DNA of 64,000 nt from Callaeas wilsoni (lineage: Eukaryota > Chordata > Aves > Passeriformes > Callaeidae), in contig VWPU01017455.1 in assembly GCA_013398955.1 (NCBI GenBank), positions 62,001 to 126,000 on the forward strand, given 5' to 3'. Position numbers and translations under genes: made by a program. Below are positions 35,936 to 51,000 of the stretch, one piece after another. Positions within the stretch are counted from its first letter, which is position 1; the number at the start of each line of letters is the position of its first letter. The notes under the pieces were generated by a model. The model had not been told where the DNA came from. It searched no databases and saw nothing but the letters and a program-made list of their open reading frames with translations.

Positions 35936-36085
35936 ATGCCGTCCTACACCGTCACGGTGGCCACGGGCAGCCAGTGGTTCGCGGGCACCGACGACTACGT
36001 GTACCTGACCCTGCAGGGCACGGCCGGCTGCAGCGAGAGGCACCTCCTGGACAAGCCCTTCTACAACGACTTCGAGCGCGGCGCG
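35936..36085 (+). CDS. ALOX5: ALOX5 exon 1, start of PLAT domain
   Basis: Fifty codons (phase 0 end) followed by a gtgagt donor. The exon encodes [17 protein letters not shown] and the Ca2+-site segment [10 protein letters not shown]. It lies inside the CpG island and is nearly identical to human. Confidence 0.98.
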
Positions 36086-39000
36086 GTGAGTCCCGCGGGC
36101 GCTGCCCGGGCCCGCAGCGCGCACCATCCGCCGCCGTTCTGCCCCGCGCTGCCCCGACCCGCGATGCCGCGGACGGTGGAGCATCAGCGGCACCTCGGCC
36201 GCTCCGTGTCCGGCGCCCCAAGGGTCTGGGCAGGGTTGGACTTTCTTTAAGCTCGTCTCCGTGTGCCTGGTGCTCCGGAGCGGGACACCGAGACTGAGGT
36301 ACCCGCTGCCCTCCCCGGCCCCCGTCATCCGCATCCCTGCCCTAGGCGTTAGCCCTGGCGGTGGTCAGTCAGGCGTTGGGAAAGATGGGGCTCTTTGGTT
36401 CTCATTTACAGTGGGCTTTCAAATCTCCTCGTACTTTCTTTACAAATGCTAAAAAAGAAAATGTGCGTTTCCTGTTGATAAGTGATATTTAGGGTCAGTA
36501 TTTACTAATAGTTAGAGCCCCGTTATCTCCAAAGAATTAAACAAAGAGGTAAGAGCATCTAGTGGGAATTACAATGCCTGCCAAGAGACATGTGTAGGGC
36601 AATGTCAGTGAAAGCTGAAAAACAGCATGAATGTGTGAGAATGAAGTTGTGGCTGGGCTATCAACTGTGCTCTTCTTCCCAACCTGGATTTCTGCTGTTT
36701 GCTGTGCCCTGTCGTCTCTGTGGTCCTGTCACAGTATTTGGACTATCCAAATGTAATTGCTTATACTCTGAGTATTGGTTTAGAATGGCATTTATTTATT
36801 TGCTTATTACTCACTCTGGAAATAATAGACTGGTTTTTCCCCCCTTTCCAAAATGTGTATTTTACCTGGAAACCAAATTCATAGTTTCTAGCCGGTCTGA
36901 TGAGATATAAAGAACTTTGAAAGTTTTAAGAAGATACTCAGAAGTTCGGAAGTTAGACCTACCGCCACATGTACAAGTGAGTCTTCACTGTCATGGTGCT
37001 GCTTTGCCCTGAGGTGTGTTTTTTCAACCGTGTGATTCACAGTCTGAATTAGGTCCATGGTCTCTTCTGTGTTAAACATCATGGACACACTTAACAGAAG
37101 TCAGCATTTTGAGTAGGTGTTGATGGCATGTGTAGCTCTCATCCCCCAGATATTTACCAGCCACTGCTACTGAAGTTAGTTTTCTTTTATGATTAAACAT
37201 TCATTAGCTTAGGACCTTGTTACTTGAATCTCCCTAATGGACATCCAGTCATTGTTTCTCTCTTATCTGCTGAATAGTCACATACTTTAGGCAAAACTGA
37301 ACAGCATTAGCAAGAGAGGTTGAAGGAGACCTCAGACTGTCCTGCAAACTTAGGGTTAGGGTGCTCTCCCAGGAGGGCTGAGCCCTGCCCAGCTGAGGAG
37401 ATCATCATCAGGGTTTTAGTGACTAGCCAGTTTGCTCTCATTCCTGGGCTGCAAAAGAGGGTTTCAGGTGGCTCTGATGGAGAGCCTGGCAGTACTCTGA
37501 GCATTCAGTTGGACTGGGTCCTGTCACGGGGAGAAAATGGCACAATGGGAGCATTCGGTATCTGCCCAGCAGCAAGTGGTGAGCTGCTGTGGGACCAGCT
37601 CCAGCAGGAGCAGAGATATATGCACTGGGTGAGGGAGCAACGAACAGAGGTCATGGATATTAGTAGCAGCAAATACGCAGTCAGTTTCTCAGCATGTGTT
37701 TATTGTGGACATCAGAATAACTCTGTGTTCCATAAAGTGTCTGGCTCATTGGACACTTGAAGTACAATGTGCTAAGTTTTGGTTTTGAGGATGTGTTTTT
37801 GCGGAATGCAACATCTTTCTCCAGGCACCTGTTCAGGTTGCATTGTGCTCAAAACACTGTGATGTGCAAGGAATAAAGGAAAGAAAAATACCAGTACAGA
37901 ACCAAAAAACTAAAACTGAAGCAGGCCAGAAGACTTTGAGTTTGGTTGGTTTGCAAAATGTAGTAATTGTTTTCACAGTTCTGCCTTTAGTGTTTCTCTC
38001 AGTACTATCTTTATAATTTTTTTCTGCAAAGCAATTCAATTGTTAATCCATTTGCAAAACAAATGTCACTTTTTAATGGATGAACAGAATTTTGCAGTAT
38101 TATTTTGTAAGTTGTTGTCTGCTTTCCAGGTTTGGGGGTTTTTCTTCTAAATGTTGGGCCAGGCTCTGTAGTTCCATTATCCTTGTAATGTCTTCATTTG
38201 CATTATTGCAAATTGGACATATTACTAGACATGATGAAAGAGGTCATGGGCCAGATCTGAGTAGGAGATTTGCATGACAAATGTTAACTGAGGGAAAAGT
38301 ATGTGGAAAAGCCTGAAGGAATTTGCACAATGGTAGCTCAGTTGTAGTTTTTCTGACTTACTTCAAGCTCTGGACACAGGCAATGTTGGGAGTCATAGTT
38401 TCTTTCTTTGCATAGTGTCTTTTGAGTAAATTCCTCTGCTGCTGAGTGATTTCAAAGCTTTATGGTGTCCCTCAGTTCCCTCTTTCCTTCCTGTTCCCCT
38501 TTCATTTGCTTTTTGCTTTTGTTGAAAGAAATGCACCCATGTGTATTTCCAGAAAGGAAGTATAGCTCTTTCCACTTAGAGCTTTGTGCTTATAGAAAGA
38601 GGAATTGTCTGTGTCATTCTTTTTCCAATATAAGAGTAGTCAGTAGGAATCTCTCCTCAAAAAGAGAAGACTTGGATTTTGCATGAGATTAAATAGCTTG
38701 AACAAGATGGTACAGGAGTTTGAATAGTCCAATAGTCTTGATTACTTCTGTTCTCTCACTTTGACTCAAACTGCATAAAAGCTCCTTGCATCCCTGGCTC
38801 GCTGTTCAGCCACTCTGGTGTTTACTAAGAGACCTCCTACAGCAAATGTCATAGAAACCTTGAGCAACCAAGTGTCCATTCTTACCTGCACCTTGTACAT
38901 TTTCTGTAGCCTGACACACCTTTACTGTATGAGCAGAATTGTCATCTGAGGTGAGCCCGTGGCAGTGCTGGCTTGGAGGCAGCAGAAGCCGTGAGGTACC

Positions 39001-42000
39001 AGGAGGGAGCCTTCCCTTTCAAAACTGCCATTAAAATTGGAATCGTGATGGCCATTAAAAGATTAAAAACCTCCAGGAACATTTAGGTTAATTGCATGTC
39101 CTTTTTGCATTAAATCAACAGTGACTATTTTAGGGCTCTTGTAATATAGGCATGTAGATTGTTACCAGAGGAATGAGTTTTTTCTGAAGGTTGGCTGTCA
39201 ATGTGACATTTCTATCAGCTCCTTGGATCTGATTCGTATTGCTCTTTAAGTCTTATGTCTACATATGCCTAGGTGTGACATTGTACTTAAATTTCTCCTG
39301 ACATGTGAGCCTTACAAACATAAAATGTATAGTTGTCCAAGTTTTAGCTGTACAAACATAAACTGTACTACTGTCCTCATTTTAAAAAGGGACAATTGAA
39401 GCAGACCAGGAAGCAAAAGACAGTGGATTTAGGTGATCTGGGTACTGTCCTTAGTCTGAAGCACACATAACTAACACACAAAGGTCTTTAAATTCCTAGT
39501 CCAATGTTTTAATCTCTTTAACATCTTTCCACTCCAGTTGCATGAGTAGATGTGCCCTAGCAGTACCTCCTTCGGCTATTGCTAGGAGAGTAGTGAATGG
39601 TTTCATCGCCTGTATGTTTTTCTAAGACTTGCAAATATTTCAAGGAGTAATACCATTTTTAGGTTGCATCCAAAAATGTTTCTTCATTTCTGGAGTGTTT
39701 TGCATGTTATTGATTGTTCTTTTATTCATCTTTCTGTTGCACTGCAGTCCAGTAATAGGACTCCCTTTTTTCACCCACGAGAAGCTGGAAAGCTGTGTGA
39801 GGAAGGACTAGGAATGCCTGGGTAGTGCTGGTGGTGCTTCCTGCATGTGCAGTGGATCACTGGCTGTATTCTGCTCTGCAGGTTGACTCCTATGATGTGA
39901 CTGTGGAAGAAGACCTTGGAGAAATACAGCTAATAAAAATTGAGAAACGAAAATACTGGTACCAGGATGACTGGTACCTTAAGTATATCACTGTTAAAAC
40001 ACCAGTGGGTGACTATTTGGAGTTCCCATGTTACCGCTGGATTACAGATGAAAAGGAGGTTGTCCTTCGAGATGGAAGAGGTGAGAGCCGTAAGAAACCA
40101 GATTTCCTGCAGAACACCTGGAGTTCTTCCATCTCTCCTTCCCATTTCTCCATGTACCTCCCAATCTTCTCTCTCAGATGAAGACCCACTGCCAGTCCCC
40201 TTCTGCATCCTGGAGAATGGGCTTTCCCAACTGACTAGGAATACTTTCTGAACAGCTTGTTGGGCTTGGCACTGGCAGTTGGGTTGGATGTTTTGGGAAG
40301 CACATACAAGGAAGAGTCCTAATGCTGGCTTGTTATACTGGTCTTGAATTTGAAGGCTGACCCTAATGCCAAATTTTTGACTATTCCACATCCCCATTGC
40401 TTCAAAAGGAAGCCCTTTTGATCTAGTTAGAATTAGTGTTCCCTGTTTGTTTCATACTGAGCTCCTAAGTGGCCCATGATTAATTGCCTATAAATTGTTT
40501 TGTTTTCATGAGAGTGAAATAAAATCCAAAAGTAGGCTGCTCAGCGGGTGCAAACTGAAACAGCATGCTGTCAAGTCCAGGACAAGGCAGGGTGATGGAT
40601 ATGACTGCTGCAAGTAGTGGTGACCAACTGAGAAAAGTGTTTTAAGTGTCTCTGACACCTACTTGCTGTGACCAGGCTTTGAGCAGACATTTGTCACTGA
40701 TGTTTGCTTGTTCCCCTCTCTGGTACCTGGGCTAGGCTGGCTACTGTAGTGTTCTGCAGCATGAGTGCCTGAAAACAGCTGAAACAAGTGTGAGGTGGTA
40801 GGAAATAAATGTTTATATTCCCCTTACATTTTTAGCTACTGCTGGCTGGGGCATTTTGTGTTTGAAGTCTTTTGTCCTATAATGACAACTATGTGTCGGT
40901 TTATTTTTGGTCTTTCCATTTTTCATAATTTGCTTTATAACAACTGTAACACTTCTATGGAAGGCAGCTTTGCGTGACTTTCAGAGTATGGCGAGGTAAA
41001 GGACAAGAGCAAGTAAAACTCTCTTGTTGATTTGAACACAACCACCTGCAAACCATTAGCCATATATGTTATCAGCTGTATTACCTCTGATATTTCCAAC
41101 CCCAACCCCAAAAAGCTTTTGTCATAAAACTCCTGCTGGTTTTATTTGCCTCCACATTTGTGTATGTAAAGTGAGTCTCATACCTTGCCCTTTCTCTGAT
41201 CCCTAAGGAAGTCTCTGTGTTATTTAATGTTATATCCAATTCACAGTCAGAAGAGCAAAATGGCTGGAACTGAAGCCTCATTGTTTTTTCTTTCTGTTCT
41301 CATGACTGGAAAATATGATTATTGCCCCAAGGTGACAAGGGAGAGCATTGCTCAGGGAGAGAATCTCGGAGATGTTTCCTGGAGATGTCTTTTAGCAGAG
41401 ATGATGAGCTGGAATAATGTCGTGGTTTCTCTTACTGATGGAAATTCCCCTAGGTACTAAACTGGAAAAGTAATTCCCATGACTGTCTTCAGACCATTTT
41501 ACACTAGATATGTACAGCAAGGGTCAACATTAGAAATCCAAGGTTTATATACAATTGAGACAGATGTTCCTAGCTTGAGCTAATTTCCCCTTGGAAGCAG
41601 CAAGTCAGGAGTTTATCATCTTCCTTAGATTCTCTAAGGACCTGTGTGTCTTCTCAAAAGTACTAAATTGGATCATGTAAGCATTTCCCACAGAAACTTT
41701 GTAAATGTATAGATCAGAAGTTTGAAGGTTTGAAAACTTGGCTGTCCTTCTCAACACCTGGGCAGTGATAGGTGGAGGAACCTCACAACCCTGTCTCTTC
41801 TCCCTGTTAACAGCCAAGCTCCCCCGAGATGACAAGACTCAGATTCTCAAGCAGCATAGACGCAAAGAGCTCGAGTCCCGTCAGAAAATGTACCGGTGAG
41901 TTTCCCACTGCTCCAGGGTCTGTCCTCATCAGGTCAGTTTGGCAGAGTATATTCACATTTTCATATGGCTCTAGTTACTCAACTGCTGGATAAGAGAAAG

Positions 42001-45000
42001 CCTACGTTACCATGTTGGCCATATCTGGTTTTTACTTAGATGGAATTCATTGTAAGTGACGATCATCCTGGTGCGAGCGGCATTATGAGGTACTTGTACC
42101 TCAAATAAGCCTATCTGGAAGACTTAAGTGGGAATTCAGGCCTGTGTGGGCCCTCTGGCACACCGTTGTGCCTTCAAGGAAGATTTGAAGGCACATTTCA
42201 TTTGCCTGTTACAAGCAGTACTACAGCTTTAGAACATGATCTGAACATGTCGGCTTTCCTGGAACTTTTTGGCTGCTGCACCAAGCTAGCTTGAGTTGTT
42301 TCCTGCACCAGGGTGCACTGAAAATCTGTCCCTGTTTGAGTGAACTGGAATATGCTAAAGGAACACGGTTGTGATATATAAAAATCTCACATATGTATAT
42401 TATACATATATATTTCACACATATATATATACACACACACATATGTATTATACATATATATCACATATATCTATTATACTGCCATAGACATTTTTTCCTA
42501 GTTGGTGTCACGATAAGAAAATTCTGTCTTTTCTCAGAGGGTAACTCCAGAAGGCATTAGACATTGCCGTTTGCTAGAGACATGCTCTGTTAAAATAATG
42601 AAAGTTTCTTGCACTTTTGTCTCCTTATTGGGAGAGTAAGGGTCAGGGCAAAGGATCTATTCAGAATTGATGGATTGAGGCTTGGTGTATGTGTTGTTTA
42701 TTTCATTTGAACAAGACAGGCTATTCCTTACAAATTACGGGAAATAGAGCAGAAGAAAATATGGTTCAAAAAGAGGTGTGGCACAAAATTTTATTTACAT
42801 ATGCAAGAAGGAAGGCAAAACCATTTGTAATTTCAGGGAAATAGCTACTTATAATTCTGATGCATAACTGATAATACACAATGGAGTCTGTGTGTGGCAG
42901 GCAGTTTGGAAATACCATTGAAACAGTATTCTTTACAATTCCCTTTCTTTTGTTTAGAAATAAATGTGGGGCAAGGAATGTGTGCCATGACCATTAGGAG
43001 GTTGAACAGTTGAATCAAGACTCCTGGAGAGTGCCTTTTGAAGGAATCTAAATACATGCCTGAGTAGTTTTAGCTGCCGTGTCTCAGTTCTGCAAAAGTA
43101 TAGCCCCAAGAATGAGCATGCATTGGGCAGCTGTCTCTCTGTGCCCTCCCCTCATAACACATTTGAAGCTACTGCCAGTTTCAGCCAAATGTGGCAAGTG
43201 TGTAGAAATAGCACAGATACGAAGTTACTTCAAGCTTTGTGAAGGTAGGTGGCCAAGTGGATGCCTTGCACTCTGCTTCAGGATTCTGTGCAGTACTGGT
43301 AGGTATTGATGTGGTGTAAATCACTTATTTTGGCCCAAGTGAGTCTGCCACAAAATGCCTTTATAGCAGTGAGTCACCAAAACAATAGAGGTAAAGACAC
43401 AGCTCCCATGCTGATAAGTTATATGGTTAATCAAACCTCTCTTACTTTCTCAGCTGGAAGGAGTGGCACCCAGGCTTTCCCCTGAGCATCGATGCCCATT
43501 CCCACAGTGAACTGCCTCGTGACATCCAGTTTGACAATGAGAAGGGAATTGACTTCATTCTGAACTACACAAAAGCGTAAGTGTTTGTGGAACTCCAGGA
43601 GTTTTGCAGAATCTCTTTGGAGCCAGGGTAAGGTTCTGATCACCTTTTAGGTTTCATTGAATCTCAAAATTGGATTATTTTCTCCAAGCTGGATCAGCAG
43701 CCAGTCAAAGTAGGAAAGCAGGTATTTATTGGATTTGTTGTTTTATTTTTTAGTTATCAATATTTAAGCTTTTCACTCTGGGAACTGACTGAGCCTCTGC
43801 ATTCCTGTTAGCCATGATTTTGGCTGTAGGCAGATGGAGGAGACACTGGTGAAAAGCATCAGCAGAACTACAGGCACCTGAGACCTTGAGCTTTTCACTC
43901 AGTTCTCAGCATTGCTCCCTGGAGATCCTTTTCTCCTCTGACTGTTGGCGATAATGAAACCTTTTGGTTGCATACACAAAGAAGATCATTGTCAATGCAG
44001 CCTTGACATCCTGCTGGAGAAAATCTGTTCCAAGCAGCTCATCAGTTATCCACACCTGAGTGTAATTTGCTTGGGGCAGCCAAGTCACTCTCCACCCACT
44101 TGCACGTGTCACTTCATTGAGGAAAACATTGGATGGCCACTGGATGAGCCTGAATAATCAGTCTGCAGAGCTCTGGAATAGCACAGGGTCAGTGAGGCAG
44201 ATGGGACCTCTCTGACCTGTGAGTCTCCTTCTGTGCTGTCTCAAATGCCCAGGTCATATCACAGTGTCTCAGATGTCCCACCATACTGTCAGGTGGTGGA
44301 ACAGTCTGACATGAGACAAGACTGGTCCTTACATGTCAGAGCATTCTGGGCATTTTATTTATTCATTAATGCAGCTGAATTCCACTACCAATGCCGAGTC
44401 AAATCAGCATGGTGTTAGCCAGTGCAAAACAGCTGTTTCCCAGCTCACAGAGAAGATCTGAGTGATGCAGGAGCAACAGCACGTGAGTGCCAGGGATGAG
44501 AGTTTTGCCATTAGGAGACATAAGCAGTTTGGAGGCTGCATTCCCCTTCCAGCAATCCCATCCTGCCAGGCTGTGGCATGTTGTCAGAGGTCCTGAGTCG
44601 CTGCCAAGTGAAACTTGGCAGCGATTCAAGAGAGTGAAGGGACATCTATCTTTGTCATTGGCTGTAAGGGGCCCTCCCCATGAAATAGGAACCTGAAACT
44701 GTATTGCAGATAGCCAGCCATTCTGGATAACTGGTATGACGCAAAAGAGCTTTTTCCAAGGAATGTCAGTGCTTCTTGTCTGGCACATTTGGCTGAAAGA
44801 TCTAGGCCTATGTTTTTGGTCAAGCGAATTGTGAAAATCTTTGGAGAAGAGTTTGATAGCCCTTATCTAGCTACTCTGATGTGCTTTGGGAGCTTGGAAC
44901 AGCTGTTTGCAGGAATGGAGTGGAGAAACATGGGGGAAGGCATGGAACCTGTCTTCAGTTTGAGTGCAGTAGGAAGGAAGACAGGGAAGTGTGCCTGGAA

Positions 45001-48000
45001 ATCCAAAAGCAGGTGTGGAGCTGCAAAGTGTAGCAATGGGCAAGGAGCACTTTTAAGGGAATGTTTGAGAGCTGGGAGAGTTATATGAGACACAGGAAGT
45101 AGTGGAAGAGGGGAGGGGAAAGCCCTTTCTCTTGGGACTTGCAAAAATGAGCTTAGAGGGACATACATCTTGGGTATTCTTTATGCTGTTGTAAGGTTGG
45201 ATCTTTAGATGCTGTTGACAGTGGATAACTCTATAAGTTTAAAGGATTAATTGTGTGTAGGTGGAGATAATCCTGAAGGTGTCTGGTGCTGACGTGACTT
45301 ACACTATCTAGCAAATGGAAACTCACAGCCTGGATTCTGTGCCAGAAATGCAGGCTTGTGTAGCTATTTTAGACCGGCATTGCATTTGGGCAGATTAAGT
45401 TCTACAAGCAACTCTGACATTTTTTTTTTTTGCTCTGGTTTCTAGTGTGTGCCAGAGACTTCCAAGTACCCGATTTCTTAGGGAAAACAGATTTTTAGTT
45501 CTTAAGTCCTTTGGAAGTTTTTTCCAAGACAGGAAATGTGAAGAACTTCTTTCTTTTGGAAGTAATCTTTGAAACATCTGAGAATGGATGCGTGCCTGGC
45601 ATTCAGCAGGTCAAACCACAGCAGATTTGTGACTAGGTCTCAGGTGCTGTGCCTACTGCTTGGTTTGATCAGTAGCCCCAGGTAGGAGGAGCATCTTGGG
45701 CAGGAGAGGAGCCATACATATCTGCTTATATGTCAGATGTTTTCTAATCTTAGAGCAGTTCCGAAGGAGGGCAGAGGCTCTGCAGGACCTTTAGTGGAAA
45801 CTCTCAAATGAGTCAGTTTTAAGTAACTCTTCTCAAGCTACTATGTTTTTAAAAATAATTTAACCTTCTGGTGATGGTCATGCTGCCTCTTGAAGTTCAT
45901 CTCTGATTCAGATACCTGGTCGCTATCCAGAAAGTCCTGCCCAGCAGTTACCCTTACTTTGATCCTTGTACAATGATTCTGTGTCCCTGTCAGGTGTGAA
46001 AAGACCTCTGGAGAGGTCATCTCCTGTTCTAGCCTAGACAGTTGTGTGTTTTACTTCCTAACATGCCTCCAGGCACGTCTTACCCTTAAATGCCATCTGC
46101 AGCAGCAGAAGCAGCCCATTCTACACGGACCCTATCTGGAGTCTGAGAAGCAGCTCCTTTGTCTGCGTTATCTTGGTCTAGAGCCCTCCTTCCACATTAC
46201 CACTGGCTGTTTCTCCAGGCTTTTGGTCCTCTCCAGCCAATTCTAACCCAGTCTTTTCTATACGTTTGCTGATTATAAATCCAGCCTCCTGGGATTCTCC
46301 TCAAATTCTGTTTGGAAGGATTTCCTGCAACGCTGTGACTTTTCTTTACTTTGTTGTCTGCCCTGCATATCTTTGTGTGCTGTGTGCACTTTCATTGGTG
46401 CGTTTGAAGTGTTAGTGGGAAGCCAGCTTTCTTTTTCAAATTCATTATTTGCTTTCAAGCCAAAGTAAATTATTTCTATCTAATAACAGGAGTTTAGCAT
46501 TTATGTAATAATTTAGGACTCATAATTTCATATGAAGGGAACTTGCTTGGCTGTGCTGTATTTGCTGAATTAGCAGATGAAGTCAGACATTTCTGGCTCC
46601 CAGCTCACTGTGTTCGTGTGATGTCTGCAACCAAGAGACTTGATGTAAACATCAAGTTTATCCAGCAGCTCAAGTAAATAGAAAGCTCTCAAAAACTCAG
46701 GCCTCACACTTTAGGGATCCAGTCTGGCCTTGGTTGTGTAGATACTTACAGTACCTGTTCTTTTTTTTAGGAATAGTGGCTGACTGATCCTGGGTTGTTT
46801 TTCTTCTGACTTTGTGCACCTCTCTCAGTCTTTGTGTCACCATACCACTTTCTGAACTAGTGTTAGTAGTGCCCTCAGCACTCTCAGCTGATGCTAACCA
46901 CTGACAATGTGTGAAGCACTAGCTTTTCTGCCTACAGTTTTTATAGAGCACTGCCACTGTAGGCTGCTGAGAACAACTCTAAAATGGAGTTCTGTAATTG
47001 CAATAGCAGAAGTTGGGCCCTTGATGTGCCTTTCAGCCTTGTGTGTAAAGGTACAGCCTGCAAATTTAGTTTTGTAGGGTGACTAATCCCACATTCTGTT
47101 ACTAAAAGGTTATTGTGTTTAGATATATAAAAGTATGGGAAATAATAGGAATGGGTATTGAGAAAGCTGGAGATGATTTTTTCAGATATATTTTGTTTTG
47201 GTTTATTTTTAGGATGGAGAATCTTTATGTCAACCGTTTCATGCACATGTTCCAGTCCTCCTGGAGTGATTTTGCAGATTTTGAGAGGATATTTGTCAGA
47301 ATCAGCAACACAATCTCTGGTGAGCTTATCAGCATTTGCTCGTGTTTGCATCACAGCGTGACTAATTAGTTGTCTTGCTTGATCATCTGATTAGGATGGA
47401 GGTGGCTGACCTGCTCTTCTGCTCGCCAAGAAATAAACTGTAATCTCAGCCTGCTGATCACACCATCAACCCACAAGACTTAAAAACAGACCTATGATCT
47501 CAAAAGGAGCTAGAATTACTGGGAATTGCTTGGTGACATTCTCTGTCCTGAGCTATGCTGGAGGTCAGGGCAGCTGGGCATCATGGTCCCTTTTGGCTTT
47601 TAGAAATGTATTTTCAAGTATGTTCAAGTCCTATAGGACAGATTTTCATAAGTATTTTGTGTCTAAACCTAGAGATAACTTAGTGGGAGTGCTTTTCAGA
47701 CCATACTAGCTGTTAAGGCATTTTTGAAAGTTTGATTGTCCATGTCCCACTTCATCTGAACACACAGAAAATCTCCAGAAAGGGAAGTCTGGTAATGGCC
47801 TCTGTCAAGGGCGAGTATGAGCGTGATCCCTCTTGCCTCTGACACAGTCCAGCTCAAAGGCTGTTGCCTGATATCCCAGCCATGTGCTCAATTGCACTGC
47901 TGCTAAAAGTCCTGGCTTCTCAACCCTGTTGCAGCATGGGGAGGGTACCAGTGCCTTGGTTCTGCTGTCATAAGACCTGTACCTGTCACAGACCTGTAGC

Positions 48001-51000
48001 TCTTCTCAGCTGGTTCTCTTGGGCTGTTTGTGTCAGTGACTTGGTGCAGCTCAAATGTTTTTCAGGGGTAAATTTTTTCCCATGGAGGTGATTTTGAGAG
48101 AACTCGTTTCAGATATGAAAGCCTGTGCTCTTAGGCCAGCAGATCTGGGGATGGGTTACAAAGAGCTGGGAATGACCTGGAAACTGTAACTTCTTCACCT
48201 GGTCCTGCTGTGGGCCAGGATAAGTCATCAGACCACAATCCGAGGAACCGTGCTTCTTACTGGAAATTAGTGTGAGCTAAACCTGAAAAAGCTTGTGGCA
48301 TTTGTCCAAAATGTCACTTATCAAAAATGTGTCAGAGTTATTTATGCATATTGCGGTAAATATCCTCCTGTGCTTGCCATTTCATACTCACATCTTCTTA
48401 GTAGAAGACAAAAATCCCTGTCTAACAGTGTGAATTTCACTTTTGCTTTCAGGGACGTTCAGTTTCTGCAGTATCTTTCATTCTGTTAAAAAATCCATTA
48501 ATGTAGTATTGACTTATACAAGACAAAATGCTGCTTTTCTTTAGCCCTTTTCAATACAAAAATCTTAAAAGCTACTTAAAAACCCAGTAAAAGAACTGCA
48601 GACAGTCAAAGGTTTTGAAGTTCGTGGTGCCATTTCTGTAGAGCTGGGCTGGGGAGCTTCCAAATCGTGAGCCAGGCCCAACCTTCTGCTACCACCCATG
48701 GTTATTTTATCTTACTGTATTATTGGATATAATAGATGCACAGCTACTTTAAATTGGTTAGTGTCTGACTCCTTTAATGTGTGTGAATAGGCTGTTTATA
48801 CTCTGCAAAGGAAAATGGTTTTCCCTCCTTCTCTGAAGTTTTACTCTTCTTCAGGCTGCCTAGAGATCAGTTCACAGAAATAAGAGCAATTATGCGCTTC
48901 TTGGGTATAAACCCAAACACAGAAGGTGGCAGAGATATTAAAAACTAATTACAGCAATTTGTTACATTTAATAAGATTGCTTCCTAAAGTACCTTTAACA
49001 CAAAAATTAGATATGATCTGCAATTAATTTCATTGATAACATTTCCATACTCATGAGGAAAGCTCCAATTCTGTGACATTTCAACATTAAGCATTGGTCT
49101 CAGTCATGTTAATGCAAGTCTCAGTTTGCTTTTTTGCAAGCCTTGGCAGAAACAGGGATAATGGAGAAGGTGGTTCAAGGCATTTTTCAGTCATGTGGTT
49201 TCTGTCCAACGTGCTGAGTAATTTTTTTCTTGATGTAGACTTCAGATACAGCTCCAGACTCATTAGGCAGTTGATGGAGATAATGTAAATGTCATTTTAT
49301 ATAAACTTAACTTTTTTTGGCTTTATGAGAAAGTGTTGTGGGTTTCGAGACGTTTTTTAATTATCACTGAGTTCCTTTGGGGTCTATATTTTTAATCCTT
49401 TTACCCTTTTTAGAAAAATTAATTGCTTTCAGAAAAAGTCCTGCCTTGTTTAAAACTAGACAGTAGCGGAAAACTTCACTACCTTCATTTTTCCCCTGAA
49501 GACACCAATGGAATTTTTCACATTAACTGAAGTGACAACATGACATTACAAAACAGAACACTGCAACTCTAGAAAATACCCAGCAGTACTACATGTGTAA
49601 TAATAAAGAGATGGAGTATCCAAAACTAGAATTTTATTGAGATATTAGTCTGGGTTTATATCAGCAATTGAAAAATAAATAAAGGGAAAACAATTCAAAC
49701 AAGCAAAACAATGGATGAGGAGTTCTACTGAGTCAAAGTCCAAACCCTCCCCGAAATTTCCCTCACCCAGCTCTAGCTAAAAGAACTGCTCCAGCCACTG
49801 CTGTTCTTTCCCTACACGCATTGCTGTGTATTTCCCTTCTCCTGCTTGGGCCACCTGTTTTTGAGCTTATCCCTCTGTACTGCATGCCCTGTGTATTTGA
49901 AGAGTAGGATTTAAAAATACCATAGAAGACCTGAGAAGGTGGTTTACAGGTGAAGAGAGTATTCTTCATAGAAGTGGAATATTTTATTCCTCACTGCTTC
50001 TGTACATGGAGAAACGACTTATCCTCAGTTTAATTCTTCTCAATATGAGAAGCAAGGATTAAATTTTCCGTTTAACTTCAGTGATTTTTCTTAAAAATCT
50101 GTCACCTTTTGAATCCTTTTCTTGCTGCTTTCTGTATTCAAAGTTGCAGTGCAGTATAACAAAAAGGTGAGGGGGAAAGGAGGGATCCTGCAATGCAGTA
50201 CATATTAATGCTGTGCAGATATTGATGCTGCAGGCTTGTTTTTCCTTTAGAATATGTGATGCAACACTGGAAAGAAGACTTTATGTTTGGCTACCAGTTC
50301 CTGAATGGATGCAATCCTGTGCTGATCCGGAAATGCACAGAGATACCCAAGAAGCTGCCTGTGACCATGGATATGGTAGAATGCAGTCTGGAGAGGAACC
50401 TGACGCTGGAGGAGGAAGTGAAGGTACAGCTCTGGCTCAGGCTGGGCTCCACCTGTTCCTTCTCACATCCTCTAATCTCCAAAGCCTGTTTTTATTGCCT
50501 TTAGCCACATCTCCTTTCTTCAGGATGTGATAGATCATGGCAAAGCTGTTTGTCTCTGCAGACTGGCAGTGCTTCTGCTGGCTTTTCTCCTGCTGTCCTG
50601 GAGCTGCAGGCCATGCGTGTCTCCAGGTCCAGTGGAAGAGCTGTAACCAGAAGATGAACAGTTCTTTTTCATTGGTTTTCTCTGAAAGGTTAGGGATTGA
50701 CTGAATGCCTCAGAGGGGAAAGGTGCCTCTTCCTTTCCTAGTAGGATCTTATGCACTAACATGCTGAAGAAGGGTTGACAAGGGTGGTGCCTTTTGTTTG
50801 TACAATTAACACAGGGTTCTCTTCAACTGGCAGTGTGAAACTTGCTTGCATCTGAGTGTCACTGCATGAGTACCAAATACATAGATGCTCTTTGCTGAAA
50901 GGCTCACTGCCAGACTCTGCAGACGCAAGTCAGGTAGTTTGTGCAGTGGTACTTGCCGTCTCAATGGCATCATTCCTGAGCCACCATGAGCAAGGGTGGG

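Noticed and set aside
35882..36334. 150-codon minus-strand frame opposite ALOX5 exon 1
   Set aside because: It is an antisense shadow in a CpG-rich island and has no family similarity.
37350..37361. Two TTAGGG units resembling telomere repeat
   Set aside because: Two copies are expected by chance in 64 kb.
45980..46210. Possible minus-strand CR1 fragment (resembles the gacctctggaggtcatct pattern)
   Set aside because: Only about 25 bases look similar and the following sequence does not match CR1.
46941..47354. 137-codon minus-strand frame
   Set aside because: It lies opposite ALOX5 exon 5 and its flanks and is a shadow of the real exon.
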